Shown: positions 61,509 through 64,000 of the stretch, one piece after another
Position numbering within the stretch: position 1 is the stretch's first letter
How the letters are laid out: every line of letters starts with the position of its first letter
NCBI GenBank assembly: GCA_964596645.1
Contig: CAZQVB010000022.1
Coordinates: 16,071-80,070, forward strand
Direction of reading: 5' to 3'
Length of the DNA: 64,000 nt
Origin: CAVQEK01 sp964596645
Lineage (GTDB): Bacteria; Bacteroidota; Bacteroidia; Cytophagales; Cyclobacteriaceae
Program-made: the position numbers and the translations under genes
Notes under the pieces: model-generated
Told to the model about the DNA's origin: nothing
What the model saw: the letters and a program-made list of their open reading frames with translations, nothing else
Database searches by the model: none

Positions 61509-62840
61509 TCACGATGCTTTGGCAGGCTCCACATACCATTGAATGTTGCGCACTACATACATGGTGATGCCCAGTGCGATGAACAAACCAATGCTTCCAA
61601 ACAACAACGCATAGGCTTCCATCTGAATGAGTACAAATAAGAATGTGTAGATGAGCGCTAGCGCCAAAGCCAGGAATATTGCAATTCGCTTTCGTCCGAG
61701 GGTGGTGCGCGTGTACAGAAAGATCATGGTGATAATGGCCACAGCAGATATCAGGTACGCCATGTTGAAACCAAGATGCTCGGAGATGGACAGCAGCAGT
61801 GTGTAAAACAGACAGAGCGCCAGACCGATGAGGATGTACTGCAGCGGATGAATGCGGGCCCCTTGCTTTACCTCCATCAGAAAAAATGACAGGAAGGTGA
61901 GCACAATGATCAGAATACTGTATTTGGAGCTGCGCATTGATTTTTGATAGTGGCTGGCCGGCTCGAAGAGCGACACACCAAAGCGTGCTTTTTCCACATC
62001 ATATTCATCGTTCGTCCACTGCTGCGGAAAGTTGCGATTGAAATGCAACACCTTCCAGTCGGCGGTAAAACCCGACGCATCGATGTCGGACGACTGTGGC
62101 AGAAAGGCACCCGTGAAGCTGGGGTCTTTCCAGGAAGAGGTAATGGTGGCCTCTGATTGCTTGCCCAGTGGCACAAAAAACAACTGCTCGCTTCCTTTCA
62201 GACTGAGCTGTATCTCAAATGGATAAGCCACCCCCGGCTTCAGCTCCTGAAAGGCCGCAGTAATGCCGGAGTCGAACAACTTGCCCGCCCGCGCACCAGG
62301 AGAAAATGGAATCTGCTGATCGCGCCACTGCAATACCACATTGGCATTGATGCCACGCAAATCTTCAATACCCACCATCAACTGTGCCTGCTGCCACAGC
62401 ACGTCGGCAGGGTCTATGCCCCACTGGCCAAACTGAAATGGTGCGAAGACCCCAGAAATTTTGATGTCGGCGGTGTATACCGTCACGTCGAAAATGCCCC
62501 TGTGCCGCTGCTCAGGCTTTATGTCGGAGGCTATATTGAGCGCTTCGGGTAGAAAATAAGCTTGTTGTATAAGCACCTTCAGTTTACCGTCATCCGTCTT
62601 CTGATAGCTTCTGTACGGAATAATGACCACCGGCCCGTCCACCGTCTGCGCCTGCGACCAACTGGCCGACACATCGGTGACGGCCTCGTGCATGCGCATC
62701 TCGCGTTCGCGGATGAGCGAGTTGATCATGGACTTGGGTATGAGCAGTAGCAAAATGAGTATGCCTACCGACACCATTTTGAGGGTGATGGACTTGCTGG
62801 CCTTTTCGTTGATGCGTTCAATGAAGTTTTTCGTTTCCAT
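61509..62840 (-). CDS. creD: CreD-family inner-membrane protein
   Basis: 443 residues. One N-terminal helix (about 21-43: MVSVGILILLLLIPKSMI) is followed by a periplasmic region of about 250 residues beginning REREMRMHEAVTDVSASWSQAQ with the family GPVVIIPY motif. Several helices at 300-435 (LIIVLTFLSFFLMEVKQGARIHPLQYILIGLALCLFYTLLLS, in part) follow. CreD proteins are linked to envelope stress and colicin tolerance in E. coli, with unclear mechanism. Its regulator gene precedes it on the same strand, and a palindrome identical in form to the one before the regulator operon lies 36 nt upstream of its start. Confidence 0.93.
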   Translation of the reverse strand: METKNFIERINEKASKSITLKMVSVGILILLLLIPKSMINSLIREREMRMHEAVTDVSASWSQAQTVDGPVVIIPYRSYQKTDDGKLKVLIQQAYFLPEALNIASDIKPEQRHRGIFDVTVYTADIKISGVFAPFQFGQWGIDPADVLWQQAQLMVGIEDLRGINANVVLQWRDQQIPFSPGARAGKLFDSGITAAFQELKPGVAYPFEIQLSLKGSEQLFFVPLGKQSEATITSSWKDPSFTGAFLPQSSDIDASGFTADWKVLHFNRNFPQQWTNDEYDVEKARFGVSLFEPASHYQKSMRSSKYSILIIVLTFLSFFLMEVKQGARIHPLQYILIGLALCLFYTLLLSISEHLGFNMAYLISAVAIITMIFLYTRTTLGRKRIAIFLALALALIYTFLFVLIQMEAYALLFGSIGLFIALGITMYVVRNIQWYVEPAKAS

Positions 62841-62875
62841 AAGTTGTCGAATTGTTTATTTGTGAATTAAAAGTT

Positions 62876-62890
62876 CTTTGTATTTCAAAG
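62876..62890. promoter_or_regulatory. Palindromic operator candidate before creD
   Basis: CTTTGTATTTCAAAG, an inverted repeat CTTTG-5-CAAAG, between the regulator stop and the creD start. It matches the site at 63838-63852 at 14 of 15 positions. Confidence 0.7.
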
Positions 62891-62906
62891 CACATGGGCA
62901 AAAAAA

Positions 62907-63209
62907 TTAGATGTTTGTATTTTTAATGATGTACTCCAGTGCGTCTATATGATTCTTAAACGCAGCACTTCCGGCGCTGGTGATCACATATACAGTATTG
63001 GGCTTGCGGTCAATAAATTGTTTGGTCACCCGCACATAGCCCTCCTTTTCCAGGGCTTTCATGTGACTGGCCAGGTTGCCGTCTGTCACTTCCAGCGTTG
63101 ACTTCAGCGTGGTAAATTCCGCCTTGCCGTTGGCCATCAGCATAGACATAATGCCTAGTCGCACCTTGTGGTCAAATGCCTTATTGAGGTTGGCAATGGG
63201 ATTGTTCAC
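62907..63209 (-). CDS. Winged-helix transcriptional regulator (DNA-binding, HTH_27-like)
   Basis: 100 residues from the GTG at 63209, which overlaps the stop of the upstream gene (GTGA); the longer frame beginning at 63308 lies inside that gene and is rejected. It has one winged-helix domain: NLNKAFDHKVRLGIMSMLMANGKAEFTTLKSTLEVTDGNLASHMKALEKEGYVRVTKQF, in part, as in the ArsR/MarR-like HTH_27 family with a characteristic FIDRKPNTVYVIT wing. Such regulators are repressors; no metal ligands are seen. It is the second gene of an operon with a small membrane protein and lies just before creD. It probably binds the two palindromes. Confidence 0.9.
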   Translation of the reverse strand: MNNPIANLNKAFDHKVRLGIMSMLMANGKAEFTTLKSTLEVTDGNLASHMKALEKEGYVRVTKQFIDRKPNTVYVITSAGSAAFKNHIDALEYIIKNTNI

Positions 63210-63829
63210 CGCTCGTATTTTAGGTACATGGTAAGCCCGTATACAATGTGCAGCACGCCAAATCCTATGGCCCAGAAAATCAGTCCATATCCGGGCAAAA
63301 GAGCGCAAACCAAACCCAGCGCCACTTCCAGATAGCCGAGATATCGAATGTCGGTAAAAGTATAGTGGCTGGCCTGGATGAGCGCCAGGCCATAGAATAT
63401 GAGAAATGAGGGCGCCACAATGCCGTAAGAACCCCGGCTGGTGAGTATGAGTATAAATATGCCGCCGGCGATGAGTGGTATCAGTAGACTTTTCAAAAAA
63501 TTGCGCGATCCGTCGCCCCAGAGTTCCACCCCTTTGGCGGCGGCCTTACGCCGGGCCAGCAGATATCCGGTAGCAACGGCCAGGCACAACACCACCAAAG
63601 CCACCACAGCAAGTTTCACAATGACAGCCCGCTCATCGATGTACACCTGGCGGTAGGTCAGGGCTGAATGTGGCACGTACACCATGCCGTAGGCCACCCA
63701 TGCCCCCACAAGCGCATAGCAACCTGCCAATACGCCGGATAGTCCGCTCAACGATATAAAGCGCGACGAGCGCTCCATCATACTTCGGATGTGCCGCAGG
63801 TCGTTGATGTAATCCATCTGGTCCTTCAT
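63206..63829 (-). CDS. Membrane protein of unknown function, co-transcribed with the winged-helix regulator
   Basis: 207 residues from ATG 63829 (the frame extends left-edge-ward 56 codons without a better start). Six transmembrane helices are seen: FISLSGLSGVLAGCYALVGAWVAYG near residue 25, KLAVVALVVLCLAVATGYLLA near 80, and then a run of four to the end (LLIPLIAGGIFILILTS, APSFLIFYGLALI, LEVALGLVCALLPGYGLIFWAIGFGVLHIVYG). No known domain. Its stop overlaps the regulator's GTG, so both are made together. I recall similar pairs of membrane protein and winged-helix regulator in Cytophagales. An exact TAnnTTTG and a palindromic site precede it. Confidence 0.82.
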   Translation of the reverse strand: MKDQMDYINDLRHIRSMMERSSRFISLSGLSGVLAGCYALVGAWVAYGMVYVPHSALTYRQVYIDERAVIVKLAVVALVVLCLAVATGYLLARRKAAAKGVELWGDGSRNFLKSLLIPLIAGGIFILILTSRGSYGIVAPSFLIFYGLALIQASHYTFTDIRYLGYLEVALGLVCALLPGYGLIFWAIGFGVLHIVYGLTMYLKYER

Positions 63830-63837
63830 AGAAAGTA

Positions 63838-63855
63838 CTTTGTGTTTCAAAGCTA
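63838..63855 (-). promoter_or_regulatory. Promoter -7 element overlapped by a palindromic operator
   Basis: The palindrome CTTTGTGTTTCAAAG (63838-63852) overlaps TAGCTTTG on the minus strand (63855-63848), an exact TAnnTTTG element 18 nt before the start at 63829. Bound repressor would cover the promoter. Confidence 0.7.
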
Positions 63856-64000
63856 ATGTAAAAGTTGGAATATGCAAATTCAGGATTTTTTGTTTTTGTG
63901 TTTTATGCTTGGATAGCGGTAGTATGTACGCACTGTAGATGCCATGATTGGCGATGAGACCAATGCCGGCTACGACAAAAACGGCAACATAAACCAACTG
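63856..64000. other. Window edge, no assigned gene
   Basis: An open frame on the minus strand (63997 downward) runs with hydrophobic residues into the membrane protein gene, but it lacks a start inside the window and covers the promoter and operator of that gene. I assign nothing here. Confidence 0.4.

Noticed and set aside
63210..63308. Longer start of the winged-helix regulator
   Set aside because: Lies inside the upstream membrane protein gene; the GTG overlapping its stop gives the family-length protein.

Overview
The window looks like a piece of a draft genome (two runs of N) from a Bacteroidota bacterium, most likely of the Cytophagales type. This rests on type IX secretion/gliding genes (a sorting-domain protein, PorP/SprF and an OmpA-family partner), a SusC/SusD pair with its own ECF sigma factor and FecR anti-sigma, many lipoproteins and TonB-type outer-membrane proteins, a menaquinone pathway, start codons mostly without Shine-Dalgarno sequences, and several promoters of the Bacteroidota form TAnnTTTG. 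The species cannot be named from sequence alone. Most of the window is ordinary chromosome. I see no tRNA, rRNA, CRISPR array or complete insertion sequence.

Layout. 1-6240: outer-membrane DUF2490 protein, lipid-kinase-like protein, M2 metallopeptidase, an eRF1-like (baeRF) protein and a membrane coiled-coil protein, with hairpin terminators. 6289-7949: four tandem copies of a 147-nt repeat, then an AT-richer serine hydrolase; this looks acquired. 8149-12665 (minus): a very tight five-gene operon (amidase with SH3, DUF5675, four-helix membrane protein, two DUF4230 proteins) opposite a DUF697 membrane protein. This resembles an endolysin/holin-type envelope module and is the best candidate for an undescribed system. 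13903-15894 (minus): two overlapping LVIVD-repeat lipoproteins and an outer-membrane protein interrupted by an assembly gap. 16100-19721: menD-menB-menE. 20531-25755: a T9SS-secreted adhesin-like protein, PorP/SprF and an OmpA/PD40 protein in one operon. 25752-35819: NlpC/P60 hydrolase, AraC regulator with cupin, Tex, thioredoxin-like protein, ROK kinase, a divergent GH13-like protein carrying an EF-hand, and class II aldolase.

35914-41000: a degenerate histidine kinase divergent from an S24-type repressor, a GNAT-like protein paired with a 59-residue protein, a MORN-repeat protein and an alpha/beta hydrolase. 40996-47688: TetR regulator with a full tripartite RND efflux system. 47820-51101: a metallophosphoesterase with a damaged 3' end, DUF445, and a DUF4136 lipoprotein. 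51318-59161: a small polysaccharide-utilisation-type locus (glycosidase-like lipoprotein, SusD, SusC with STN domain, FecR, ECF sigma). 59288-63829: M13 metallopeptidase and a CreD module whose winged-helix regulator probably acts on two matching 15-bp palindromes.

The main working connections are: the sigma/anti-sigma pair controlling SusCD uptake by cell-surface signalling; TetR controlling the efflux operon from an inverted repeat at its promoter; the winged-helix protein controlling itself and creD; and the T9SS trio coupling secretion to the cell surface.
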